Assembly (NCBI RefSeq): GCF_040822065.1
Contig: NZ_CP162005.1
Coordinates: 5,914,384-5,978,383, forward strand
Direction of reading: 5' to 3'
Source: Pedobacter sp. WC2423
GTDB lineage: Bacteria; Bacteroidota; Bacteroidia; Sphingobacteriales; Sphingobacteriaceae
Length of the DNA stretch: 64,000 nucleotides
Under the pieces are notes generated by a model that worked only from the letters and a program-made list of their open reading frames with translations, had not been told where the DNA came from and ran no database searches. Within the stretch, counting starts at the first letter, position 1. Each line of letters opens with the position of its first letter. Positions 45,438 to 53,425 of this stretch are shown here, piece after piece. The position numbers and the translations under genes are program-made.

Positions 45438-47039
45438 ATGAAAACTCAATATATGATACGCAATGGTTATAAGTATGCACTGTCTGCTTTTCTTGCACTA
45501 ACTGTACTTACGTTTGCCGGTTGTAAAAAGGATTTTGAAAAATATAACACTGATAATACAGGTATTGGCAATGGGAAGTTCCAGATTGGATTGGTATATC
45601 CGGGAATCCAGGCTTCTGTTTTTGGTGGAGAAGGTGATTATCAGCTGAATCAAAACTTAAATGCTGACTGTTACTCAGGTTATATGATGTCTCCAAACCC
45701 ATTCAGAGGAAATATCAATAACTTAAATTACAGCCTGGTAGACGGATGGAATCAGAATATCTTTGTGACTTCTTATACCAATTCATTGTTTGCCATCAAT
45801 TCCATAGGAAAAGCAGGAACAAGAACTACACTTCCTGACTTCTGGGCTATTGCCTTAATCCTTAAAGTGGAGATTATGAACAGAGTGACTGATAAATTTG
45901 GCCCTGTTGCTTATAGTGCAGCAGGAAAAACTTTAATGGGAACACCTTATGATGCTCAGCAAGCCGTTTACAAGCAGTTTTTCCTTGAACTGGATACAGC
46001 GGTAACAAACCTGAATACTTATATCAAAGCTAATCCTGCACAAACTCCATTCAAACAATACGATTTGGTTTATGGCGGTGACTATACTAAATGGTTGAAA
46101 TTTGCTAATTCGCTACGTTTACGCTTAGCTATGCATATCGTGAAAGCTGATGCTGCAACAGCGCAGGCACAAGCTCAAAAGGCTTTAGATCCAGCCAGCG
46201 GAGGTGTACTGACAATAAATGCAGACAATGCTGGTATTTCTGGTGGTGGAACGCACAATCCATTGGAGGTTATTACTTCCAGCTGGACAGATATTGCTTT
46301 AGGAGCCCCGATAGAAACCTATCTGGTTGGTTACAAAGATCCTCGTTTACCAGTATATGCAACTCCAGCAACGGATACACGTTTTGCAGGTCAGTATAAA
46401 GGTATCCGTATCGGATCAATTGTAACTGCCAAGCCTGGTTATAGTGGCTACTCTTTGTTAAATAGCAAAACTATTGTGACGAGTAACTCGCCAATGATAA
46501 TGATGACTGCTGCTGAAGTTTGGTTCCTTAAAGCAGAAGCAGCGTTACGCGGATGGACTGGCGCAGGTGATGCACAAACGAATTATAATACTGGTATTCA
46601 AACTTCATTAGCGCAATGGAATGTATCTAACGGTACTTATGTTAATGATGACACAAGTTTACCAATTGCTTATGTTGATCCTGGGAATGCAGCGAACAAC
46701 TCACCAGCTGTTTCAACTATTACTGTTAAATGGGATGGTGGAGCTGCTAATGAGCAGAAACTTGAACGTATTATTACTCAGAAATGGATTGCAATGTTCC
46801 CTGAAGGTCAGGAAGCCTGGACAGAATACCGCCGTACAGGGTATCCTAAACTGTTCCCGGTAGTTACTAACAACAGTAATGGGACTATTGATAGCAAAAT
46901 CCAGATCCGCAGATTACCTTTCCCTCAAAATGAATATTCAACCAATGGGCCGGAAATTGCGAAAGCTGTTCAATTATTGAATGGAGCGGATAATGGTGGA
47001 ACAAGGTTATGGTGGGATGTAAATAAGGCAAATTTTTAA
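45438..47039 (+). CDS. SusD/RagB family (SusD-like_2 type) lipoprotein
   Basis: 533 residues from MKTQYMIRNG; an in-frame upstream ATG at 45399 overlaps susC and would add 13 residues before the signal. Lipobox LTFAGCKK. Helical repeat regions and blocks such as DKFGPVAYSAAGK, MIMMTAAEVWFLKAEAALRGW and QKWIAMFPEGQEAWTEYRRTGYP are typical of the SusD-like_2 group. It caps the SusC channel as the ligand-binding lid. No glycoside hydrolase, lyase or peptidase follows, so the ligand cannot be read from context. Confidence 0.94.
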   Translation: MKTQYMIRNGYKYALSAFLALTVLTFAGCKKDFEKYNTDNTGIGNGKFQIGLVYPGIQASVFGGEGDYQLNQNLNADCYSGYMMSPNPFRGNINNLNYSLVDGWNQNIFVTSYTNSLFAINSIGKAGTRTTLPDFWAIALILKVEIMNRVTDKFGPVAYSAAGKTLMGTPYDAQQAVYKQFFLELDTAVTNLNTYIKANPAQTPFKQYDLVYGGDYTKWLKFANSLRLRLAMHIVKADAATAQAQAQKALDPASGGVLTINADNAGISGGGTHNPLEVITSSWTDIALGAPIETYLVGYKDPRLPVYATPATDTRFAGQYKGIRIGSIVTAKPGYSGYSLLNSKTIVTSNSPMIMMTAAEVWFLKAEAALRGWTGAGDAQTNYNTGIQTSLAQWNVSNGTYVNDDTSLPIAYVDPGNAANNSPAVSTITVKWDGGAANEQKLERIITQKWIAMFPEGQEAWTEYRRTGYPKLFPVVTNNSNGTIDSKIQIRRLPFPQNEYSTNGPEIAKAVQLLNGADNGGTRLWWDVNKANF

Positions 47040-47069
47040 ACCTCTGGATTTAATAATAACGCGCTGATC

Positions 47070-47106
47070 AACGTCTTAAGCAGCTGCTTAAGACGTTTTT
47101 TTTTAA
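47070..47106 (+). terminator. Terminator of the ROK-susC-susD operon
   Basis: A 28-bp perfect palindrome (47070-47097, arms AACGTCTTAAGCAG and complement) followed by a run of T, 30 bp past the susD stop. Confidence 0.85.
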
Positions 47107-47253
47107 TTAATTTGAGGAGCTGAAATTCTCAGATCTGATTGTTTTTGTGTGTTTTTTGCACCAGAACCAAATATATTGTTTGATGGAGATGTGTTTTGAA
47201 ATTTCTATGTAAGTGGTTGAGGATAAAACAAGTACAACCAAACATAATTTTGT

Positions 47254-47261
47254 TATATTTG
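47254..47261 (+). promoter_or_regulatory. Candidate -7 promoter element
   Basis: TATATTTG is an exact TAnnTTTG match 48 bp ahead of the small ORF at 47310, in an otherwise non-coding spacer after the susD terminator. Confidence 0.4.
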
Positions 47262-47309
47262 TTCATCAATTAATAATTTCGAGTTATAATTAGATATTAT
47301 TCAATAATC

Positions 47310-47453
47310 ATGGAGAACAAATCGGCAGAAAAAACGGTGAGTAAATTAGCAAAAGAGCCTCACTTGGTTAAAACCATAGTAAATATTCTTTCTAAAGATC
47401 TGGAAGCTATTAAAGAGCTTTTAAACCGTAAAGATTTAACCCAAAAAAGGTAG
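47310..47453 (+). CDS. Small 47-residue helical protein, unknown function
   Basis: ATG at 47310 to TAG at 47453. The product begins MENKSAEKTVSKLAKEP and ends AIKELLNRKDLTQKR; it is strongly charged and predicted helical (regular i/i+3/i+4 leucines and isoleucines). It has its own candidate promoter and is convergent with the XRE regulator gene. I do not recognise a family. It could be a real small protein or a chance frame; conservation would decide. Confidence 0.45.
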   Translation: MENKSAEKTVSKLAKEPHLVKTIVNILSKDLEAIKELLNRKDLTQKR

Positions 47454-47527
47454 TCGGAAATTTTATTCTTTTCAAAGAATCTCCCTCTTTGAACCTGTTA
47501 AATTTGTTTTTCCAAGGCTATTCAGGT

Positions 47528-48076
47528 TCAAAGATGGTTTTTCCGATTAATCAGTTTGTATCTGTTTCTTTTACCACAGGAAGATTTGATTACATCAATT
47601 TTATCTTTTCTGGTTCCACGGCTTAATATATCAGCAATACGGGAAGGAGTTATTTCCAGTTCGTATTCATTTTTATATTTTTCAGCTATCTCTTTGGTGG
47701 TCTTCGGTTCATTAAGGAATCCGGATTGCAGCAATTCATCCATATATTTTACATAATCAGGCAGTTTGTCTTTCAGACAGGCCGGATCAATGTTTTTTGC
47801 TGTAATATAACGCCTGATGTTTTCTCTTAAGATATTTTTTGGAGGAATTGGAAAATCAGGGTCTGATAGTTGATAATGCTTCACTCCAAAAGTATTACTT
47901 AGCGTCTGCTGCGCCAAAATCCCAATATTTACATCCCCTTTTTCAATAGAAGCAATATAAGATTGATACAATTGAGCAAAAGTAGCCAATGCTTCCTGCG
48001 AAATATTAGCTTCTTTCCTGAAGGTCCTCACCCTGTTTCCGTATTCTTTTAATGCGCTTTTATCGTTTTCTGCCAC
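47528..48076 (-). CDS. XRE family transcriptional regulator with C-terminal winged-helix-like part
   Basis: 182 residues. The N-terminal HTH (about 10-70: VRTFRKEANISQEALATFAQ, then SYIASIEKGDVNI) is a standard Cro/CI-type domain. The C-terminal half (about 118-178: NEPKTTKEIAEKYKNEYELE, SRIADILSRGTR, RNRYKLI) looks like a second DNA-binding or DprA-like winged helix seen in Bacteroidota XRE proteins. No toxin, antitoxin or phage gene is adjacent apart from the 47-residue ORF. Targets unknown. Confidence 0.85.
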   Translation of the reverse strand: MAENDKSALKEYGNRVRTFRKEANISQEALATFAQLYQSYIASIEKGDVNIGILAQQTLSNTFGVKHYQLSDPDFPIPPKNILRENIRRYITAKNIDPACLKDKLPDYVKYMDELLQSGFLNEPKTTKEIAEKYKNEYELEITPSRIADILSRGTRKDKIDVIKSSCGKRNRYKLINRKNHL

Positions 48077-48386
48077 AATTGCAAGGTGATAATTATTAAT
48101 TGTCTTAAATCATGTATAATGTTATTTTTATGTAAAATAAATGTTTATTTGAATTATAAATTATTCTGATTAAATATTAAAAATATCTAAATGTAAAAAT
48201 TAGTGCTATAGTGAATAGTCTAACAGACAGAACTTTAGGGATTATGGATTACACCTATAGACGTAAATATTAAAATGGCATAGGAGAGTACCCGGTTTTT
48301 TACTACTGTAACTAATATGCGGAAGATAATTGTCCATTCTAATCAACTGATTAAAGAGCCTCCGGATTAACGCCGGCGAAAAGGAA
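48077..48386. other. Gene-free AT-rich spacer upstream of the XRE gene
   Basis: No credible ORF on either strand. It contains a 16-bp palindrome AAATAAATGTTTATTT at 48135-48150, a possible operator of the XRE regulator, about 60 bp upstream of its start. Confidence 0.5.
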
Positions 48387-48388
48387 TC

Positions 48389-48430
48389 AGCAGACCCAAA
48401 TTAAACAGGTTAATACTCATGGGGTCTGCT
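48389..48430 (-). terminator. Terminator after the Lrp/AsnC gene
   Basis: AGCAGACCC (48389-48397) pairs with GGGTCTGCT (48422-48430), 18 bp past the minus-strand stop at 48449. The loop is long (24 nt) and the T run weak. Confidence 0.5.
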
Positions 48431-48448
48431 GCTTTCCATAACACAACA

Positions 48449-48913
48449 CTAATCCAGTACGAAAGCAGTTTGATATTTGATTTCTGTCATCACAAATGAA
48501 CTCTGGACATGAGCAATATTTTCGATGGTTGCGAGTTTATTGGATAGGAAATTCTGATAACTATTCATGTCTTTGACGACAACTTTCAGCAGGTAGTCAA
48601 AATTACCAGCTACATGGAAACATTCCATCACTTCAGGAACCTTAACAATTGCCCGTTCAAACGCGTTAATTAGTGGCTTGGAATGCAGCTGTAAAGAAAC
48701 ATTAATGAAAGCCACAATAGTTTTACCGATTTTTTCCCTGTCCAGTAAGGCTACGTACTCCTTAACCACACCACTTTGCTCAATTTTTTTGAGCCTTTCA
48801 TAAGTAGGTGTAACCGTTAAACCTATTTTGCCAGCAATCTGTTTGGTATTCAGACGGGCGTCTGCCTGTAAAACTTTTAAAATCTTCTTGTCAATCGGGT
48901 CAAACGTTTCCAT
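48449..48913 (-). CDS. Lrp/AsnC family transcriptional regulator
   Basis: 154 residues: N-terminal HTH (DKKILKVLQADARLNTKQIA, GLTVTPTYERLKKIEQSG) and C-terminal RAM ligand-binding domain (VPEVMECFHVAGNFDYLLKV). These proteins sense amino acids. It is transcribed divergently from the histidine-decarboxylase-like gene with a 166-bp gap, so it probably controls that gene and itself. Family size and motifs are standard. Confidence 0.94.
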   Translation of the reverse strand: METFDPIDKKILKVLQADARLNTKQIAGKIGLTVTPTYERLKKIEQSGVVKEYVALLDREKIGKTIVAFINVSLQLHSKPLINAFERAIVKVPEVMECFHVAGNFDYLLKVVVKDMNSYQNFLSNKLATIENIAHVQSSFVMTEIKYQTAFVLD

Positions 48914-49079
48914 GGTAGTTTTTTTATACTGAATTAATTAATTTCTCACCTCTCAAAAGGTTTAAAAAGTCTGTTAATATCCATATAATAGTGTTTGTTT
49001 TCTAATTTATACCAAATAATAGTTTTAAAGAATCAGGTTTACTTAATTTACATCTCATTTAAACCAATTGTATTTGTAA

Positions 49080-50219
49080 ATGGAACAGCATAACTTATCA
49101 GCGGAAAACGCAGGGAGATTGAAGGATTTACTGGAAAAATTGACGGCTGATTCGGAGTTAATGCTCGGATACCCGGTATCGAAAGATTTTGATTATTCTG
49201 AACTGGCAAAATTTCTGAACTTTCCAATTAATAACCTTGGAGATCCTTTTGTGGCTTCCACCTATACTATAGGTACACGTGAAATGGAAAAGGAAGTATT
49301 GGAATTCTTTGCGTTATTGTTCAGGGCGCCGGTCAATAACTGGTGGGGATATGTGACTAATGGAGGCTCAGAAGGAAATCTTTATGGTTTATACCTCGCC
49401 AGGGAAATTCATCCTAAAGGGATGGTTTATTTTTCACAGGCTACACACTATAGCGTGCAGAAAAACCTGCACTTGTTAAATATGCCTAACATCGTAATCC
49501 GTACCCAGGCAAGCGGCGAGATTGATTATGAGGATCTCAGGGATACGATTAAAATGAACAGGCATATGCCTGTGATTATCTTTGCAAACATCGGAACTAC
49601 CATGACCGAAGCCCGTGATGATGTCAGCAAAATCAGAAGTATTTTGCAGGATTTAGCTATACAACATTATTATATTCATGCAGATGGAGCGCTTTCAGGT
49701 AGCTATAGCGCATTTATAGAACCACGCCCGGCATTTGATTTCTCTGATGGCGCAGATAGTATCGCGATTAGCGGACATAAATTTATTGGCTCTCCGATTC
49801 CTTGTGGGGTAGTGGTAGTGAAAAAAAATAACCGCGACCGTATTGCCCGTTCGGTATCTTATACAGGCAGCATGGATACGACGATCACAGGATCGAGAAA
49901 CGGGCATACACCTTTATTTTTATGGTATATGATTAAAAGCCTGGGATTGGAAGGGTTTAAAAAAAGGGCCTTACATAGTCTTGAAGTGGCTGCTTATGCA
50001 GAGATGAGGTTAAAAGAGATCGGTATCAATGCCTGGAGAAATCCGGATTCGATTACTGTTAATTTACCTGAACCAGCGGCAAAGATAAGGATCAAATGGC
50101 AGCTGGCTTTAGAGAATGGCTGGTGCCATATTATTTGTATGCCTAATGTAACTAAACATCAGGTTGATCAGTTGATAGGAGAAATAGCAGAAACTAATGT
50201 AATGTTATCTGTTTCTTAA
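49080..50219 (+). CDS. hdc: PLP-dependent histidine decarboxylase-like enzyme
   Basis: 379 residues. Blocks follow bacterial PLP-type histidine decarboxylases (Morganella, Acinetobacter): FPINNLGDPFVAS, WGYVTNGGSEGNLYGLYLAREI, THYSVQKNL, GEIDYEDL, PVIIFANIGTTM, YIHADGALSG and SGHKFIGSPIPCGVVV, where Lys234 should bind PLP. The likely reaction is L-histidine to histamine. Close relatives in plants decarboxylate serine, so substrate should be treated as probable. No histidine/histamine antiporter is adjacent. A divergent Lrp/AsnC gene suggests amino-acid control. The 3' end overlaps the convergent receiver gene by 26 bp. Confidence 0.85.
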   Translation: MEQHNLSAENAGRLKDLLEKLTADSELMLGYPVSKDFDYSELAKFLNFPINNLGDPFVASTYTIGTREMEKEVLEFFALLFRAPVNNWWGYVTNGGSEGNLYGLYLAREIHPKGMVYFSQATHYSVQKNLHLLNMPNIVIRTQASGEIDYEDLRDTIKMNRHMPVIIFANIGTTMTEARDDVSKIRSILQDLAIQHYYIHADGALSGSYSAFIEPRPAFDFSDGADSIAISGHKFIGSPIPCGVVVVKKNNRDRIARSVSYTGSMDTTITGSRNGHTPLFLWYMIKSLGLEGFKKRALHSLEVAAYAEMRLKEIGINAWRNPDSITVNLPEPAAKIRIKWQLALENGWCHIICMPNVTKHQVDQLIGEIAETNVMLSVS

Positions 50220-50559
50220 TTCTGAACAGGATATCATTCAAATCGAAAGGCTTACTGATAAAGTCGTCTGCATTACATTGCTGAAAAACGGTATCTGCCG
50301 AAGCATGTGCAGACATCACGATAATCGGTACGTCTTTGGTTTGCTGAGAAGTCCTGATTTCTTTGCATAATTCCAGACCATTTCCATCGGGAAGCATCAC
50401 GTCCAGTAAATATAAATCAGGGATGCCATCTTTCATAGCAGCATGGAAGGAAGAAATATCCGGGAAAAGACGCACTTTATAACCTTCATCTTCTAATATG
50501 AACTCTATGATCTGTCTGATATCCTGATCATCTTCTACAACATGTATTTGCTTCATCAT
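50194..50559 (-). CDS. Stand-alone response-regulator receiver protein
   Basis: 121 residues, a single CheY-like domain: acidic pair Asp10-Asp11, phospho-acceptor Asp53 (YLLDVMLPDG), Ser83 and Lys103 (ISKPFD). No output domain is present, so it would act through protein contacts, for example in a phosphorelay. No histidine kinase is nearby. The 3' end overlaps that of the decarboxylase gene on the other strand by 26 bp. Met1 or Met2 could be the start. Confidence 0.92.
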   Translation of the reverse strand: MMKQIHVVEDDQDIRQIIEFILEDEGYKVRLFPDISSFHAAMKDGIPDLYLLDVMLPDGNGLELCKEIRTSQQTKDVPIIVMSAHASADTVFQQCNADDFISKPFDLNDILFRIKKQITLH

Positions 50560-50841
50560 TTCTCAATAGGTTTCTAATAGAAATAGGCCCGCTTTTGTCC
50601 AATAGACTGAAACAGGCTGGCAGAGTATACTATTGATAGATTAGATGGCAAACCTTGTACCAAATAAGTGTTTTTCTTAAATTAAAAATTAAGGGGGTTG
50701 AACTTCCCGGTAAAACCCCCTTAATGAGAGCCGGCATCCACCGGTATGGAATAAATTATCTGCCCAAATATAAAACTGTCTCTCAGACTAAAAAATGACA
50801 AGGATCACTATTCAATTAATCGCATCTGTGTGGCTTTTTCT
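50560..50841. other. Divergent intergenic region with orphan hairpin
   Basis: No ORF found. It holds the promoter of the receiver gene (not located) and the 11-bp hairpin listed separately at 50689-50724. Confidence 0.5.
50689..50724 (-). terminator. Terminator-like hairpin without a known upstream gene
   Basis: TTAAGGGGGTT (50689-50699) pairs perfectly with AACCCCCTTAA (50714-50724). On the minus strand it is followed by TTTTTAATTT, so it looks like a minus-strand terminator, yet no minus-strand gene ends here. It may end a small RNA started within the 170 bp to its right. Confidence 0.5.
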
Positions 50842-50849
50842 TAACTTTG
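50842..50849 (+). promoter_or_regulatory. Candidate -7 element of the VirJ-like gene
   Basis: TAACTTTG matches TAnnTTTG and lies 48 bp before the start codon. Confidence 0.4.
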
Positions 50850-50897
50850 CGCTAAGGCGACAGGGGAAACTCTAGTCTTCAGACAAAATCAAGACCA

Positions 50898-51593
50898 ATG
50901 AAGATAATAACCATTTTAGGCTCCTGTTTGCTGTTTACAGCATTCAGTCTGATGAAAGTGAATGCTCAGCCTGCGCGCGAATTGTCAGAATTTCCATTAC
51001 ATGCACATTTTGTGCGCTCCAGTAAACCGATGCTCGTTTTTTTGACCGGCGATGGTGGGTGGAACAATTTTTCAGAATCAACGGTAAAAGAACTGGTTAG
51101 AAACGGATATCCAACGCTCGTATTGGATACCCGCAAATATTTCTGGACGCAGAAAACACCAGATCAGTTTGCAAAAGATATGCAGGTGATCCTGTCTTCT
51201 TATTTGAAAACGTGGAATAAAGCTTCTTTTTCTATGATTGGTTATTCTTTTGGGGCGGATGTTGCCGCTTTTGTCCCTTCCCGTTTACCCAGTCAGTTAG
51301 CAGAAAAACAAAATTCGCTGGTTTTGCTTTCTCCGGGTTTTTCTACCGGGTATGTAGTTAAGCTGAAAAACCTGCTGAATTTTGGTTCTACCGACAAAGA
51401 GAAATATAAAGTAAATCCGGAATTGTTGAAATCAGTAATTCCTGTATGGTGTATTTTTGGTAAGGAGGAAGAGAGTGAGTTTTATAAGGCTTTAAAGCCA
51501 ACAGATAAAATACATAAAGTTACGATTCCTGGCTCGCATCGTTTTGATGATGATATTCCGCAGGTGATCAGAGCTATTATAAAAGGTCTGTAA
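50898..51593 (+). CDS. AcvB/VirJ-like secreted alpha/beta hydrolase
   Basis: 231 residues with signal peptide ending VNAQ. MLVFLTGDGGWNNF, the YFWTQKTPDQFAKDM block and GYSFGADVAAFVPSRLP match the periplasmic AcvB/VirJ family; the serine in GYSFGAD is the expected nucleophile, and PGSHRFDDD carries the histidine. In proteobacteria these proteins are periplasmic and AcvB acts on lysyl-phosphatidylglycerol, but no partner aminoacyl-PG synthase gene is present here, so substrate is open. Confidence 0.85.
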   Translation: MKIITILGSCLLFTAFSLMKVNAQPARELSEFPLHAHFVRSSKPMLVFLTGDGGWNNFSESTVKELVRNGYPTLVLDTRKYFWTQKTPDQFAKDMQVILSSYLKTWNKASFSMIGYSFGADVAAFVPSRLPSQLAEKQNSLVLLSPGFSTGYVVKLKNLLNFGSTDKEKYKVNPELLKSVIPVWCIFGKEEESEFYKALKPTDKIHKVTIPGSHRFDDDIPQVIRAIIKGL

Positions 51594-51601
51594 AAAAGAA
51601 A

Positions 51602-51628
51602 CGGGGATAAGTCTCCGACTCATCCCCG
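51602..51628 (+). terminator. Terminator after the VirJ-like gene
   Basis: CGGGGAT and ATCCCCG flank a loop whose AAGTC/GACT parts can also pair; 8 bp after the stop. Confidence 0.6.
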
Positions 51629-51764
51629 CTATCTAAATTAACGCTCTCATATATACAGACGCTCATATTTAAGCTTTATTGTATAAACCCAAAAATAAAT
51701 CTGTTATTATTTTATAAGTCAAATCACAGATGAAACGTTAATTTAGCCACCAAATCCTATCATT

Positions 51765-52154
51765 ATGAAGTTATATAGTCGTATCCTGTTTTTATCTGGC
51801 GCATTTTTACTAAGCCATTCGATGTTATTTGCACAACAAACTCCTGCGAAAGCACCGGATAGCAGCCTGAATACTTTGCAAATCAACAGAAAGAAGATCG
51901 ATTCTCTGGACAAAAAGCTCATGCAGCTAATTGGCGAAAGGGAAAGAGCAGTCAAAGCAATAGGAGTTTACAAAGCCAAAAATAATATGCCGGCACTGCA
52001 GGCAGGACGCTTTAAACAAGTATTGGAAAAAAGTGTCATCGCAGGTGAAAAGGAAGGGTTATCTGCTACCTTTATTACCGAAATGATGAATGCCATCCAT
52101 AAAGAAAGTCTGAGGATTGAAGATGAAATTAAATTAAACTTCCATGGCAAATAA
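51765..52154 (+). CDS. Exported chorismate-mutase-like (AroQ fold) protein
   Basis: 129 residues with signal peptide ending MLFAQ. The mature part follows the three-helix AroQ chorismate mutase: INRKKIDSLDKKLMQLIGER, VYKAKNN, then ITEMMNAIHKESLRIEDE. By-eye alignment to the E. coli mutase domain keeps Arg11, Arg28, Lys39, Arg51 and Ser84 equivalents, but Asp48 becomes Gln, Glu52 becomes Phe and Gln88 becomes Glu. Activity is therefore plausible but may be altered. Its last 11 bp overlap the next gene, an unusual neighbour for such an enzyme. Confidence 0.78.
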   Translation: MKLYSRILFLSGAFLLSHSMLFAQQTPAKAPDSSLNTLQINRKKIDSLDKKLMQLIGERERAVKAIGVYKAKNNMPALQAGRFKQVLEKSVIAGEKEGLSATFITEMMNAIHKESLRIEDEIKLNFHGK

Positions 52155-53418
52155 TGTAAATATCACTTCCAGCGGCATACAAAAGGTTTTGCGAAATTAC
52201 AATGAAAAACAGGCGCTGGCTGAGTATATCTGGAATGGTTTTGATGCGAATGCCTATACTGTAGAAATCAACTATACCGCCAATGAACTTGGATTCATGG
52301 ATCATCTGGAGATTTATGACAATGGTTATGGAATAAATTTTAAAAACCTGAAATTTAAGTTTGACCCTTTTTATGAATCGGAAAAGGCATTACAGCTTGC
52401 TGTGAACAGAAACCGTTCAGCAATGCACGGTAAAAACGGGGTGGGCAGGTTAACCTTTTTTAAATTCGCCAACGATGCCGAGTGGCAAACTACCTTTTTG
52501 CATAATAATGTGCTTAAAAGCGGCAGGATTATGATTGGGGTATCTACGCTGAATAATTATCAGGCTAATTTGCTGGATATACCTTTAAGTGAAAAGACGG
52601 GTACCAGGGTATTGTTCTCTAATATCAAGATTTTACGCGAGAATATGGAACAGGAGATCATTTCTTTTCTAAAAGCAGAGTTTTGCTGGTTTCTGGAATT
52701 GAATAAGAAAAGGAACTATGCCATTTTAATCAATGGTGTTCCGCTGGATTATTCTGATAACATTCAATATTATGAAGAGGATATTCTGTTAAAGGATGAA
52801 AGGACACAGACGCTGTTTAAATTGAAATTTGTTCAGTGGAAAGAGTCTTTGCATAAAGAACTATCAAAAGTCTATTATATCAATGAAAGGGGTGAGGAGA
52901 AATTTAAAGAATATACGACCCTGAATAAAAAAGCTGACGAATATTTTCACAGCGTATATATAGAAAGTGAATTCTTTACCGATTTCGATTTCAGCGGAAC
53001 GGAGTTTGATACGCAGGTGAAATTATATAACCGGTCAAAATCATCACCGGAATACAAATTATTAAGCAAAAGAGTGAATGAGCTCCTGCGTGCTAAAAGA
53101 AAGTTTTTTCTGAAAGAATATTCCAGCAAACTGCTTCAGCGCTTTGAAAATGAAGGTGTACTTTCATTAAATGACAAAGAACCACTCAATCCAAAAAGAA
53201 AAGAAGATTTGCTGAATACATTAAAATCCATGTACGAAATTCAGCCTAAAATATTCAGCAACCTGAGTATAGACCAGAAAAAGACATTTATTGCGCTTAT
53301 TAATGCTTTACTGGTTTCTGATCAGCGGGGTAGCCTGCTGCACCTGCTGGAAAATATCGTTGACCTGGAAGAGGAAGAAAGAACTGAGCTTACTGCCTTA
53401 TTACTGCTTAAGCAGTAA
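52144..53418 (+). CDS. Orphan GHKL (HSP90/MORC-like) ATPase
   Basis: 424 residues, cytoplasmic. The GHKL ATP-binding motifs are complete: N-box AEYIWNGFDANA (Glu27, Asn31), G1 IYDNGYGI (Asp59-Gly63) and G2 MHGKNGVGR (94-102). A middle domain and a helical C-terminus (about 350-420, FSNLSIDQKKTFIALINALL) follow; no kinase, topoisomerase, endonuclease or membrane part is evident. Similar single-protein GHKL ATPases occur in bacterial defence and repair contexts, but nothing of that kind is adjacent. It overlaps the upstream exported chorismate-mutase-like gene by 11 bp. Function unknown. Confidence 0.85.
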   Translation: MANNVNITSSGIQKVLRNYNEKQALAEYIWNGFDANAYTVEINYTANELGFMDHLEIYDNGYGINFKNLKFKFDPFYESEKALQLAVNRNRSAMHGKNGVGRLTFFKFANDAEWQTTFLHNNVLKSGRIMIGVSTLNNYQANLLDIPLSEKTGTRVLFSNIKILRENMEQEIISFLKAEFCWFLELNKKRNYAILINGVPLDYSDNIQYYEEDILLKDERTQTLFKLKFVQWKESLHKELSKVYYINERGEEKFKEYTTLNKKADEYFHSVYIESEFFTDFDFSGTEFDTQVKLYNRSKSSPEYKLLSKRVNELLRAKRKFFLKEYSSKLLQRFENEGVLSLNDKEPLNPKRKEDLLNTLKSMYEIQPKIFSNLSIDQKKTFIALINALLVSDQRGSLLHLLENIVDLEEEERTELTALLLLKQ

Positions 53419-53425
53419 TTGTTTT

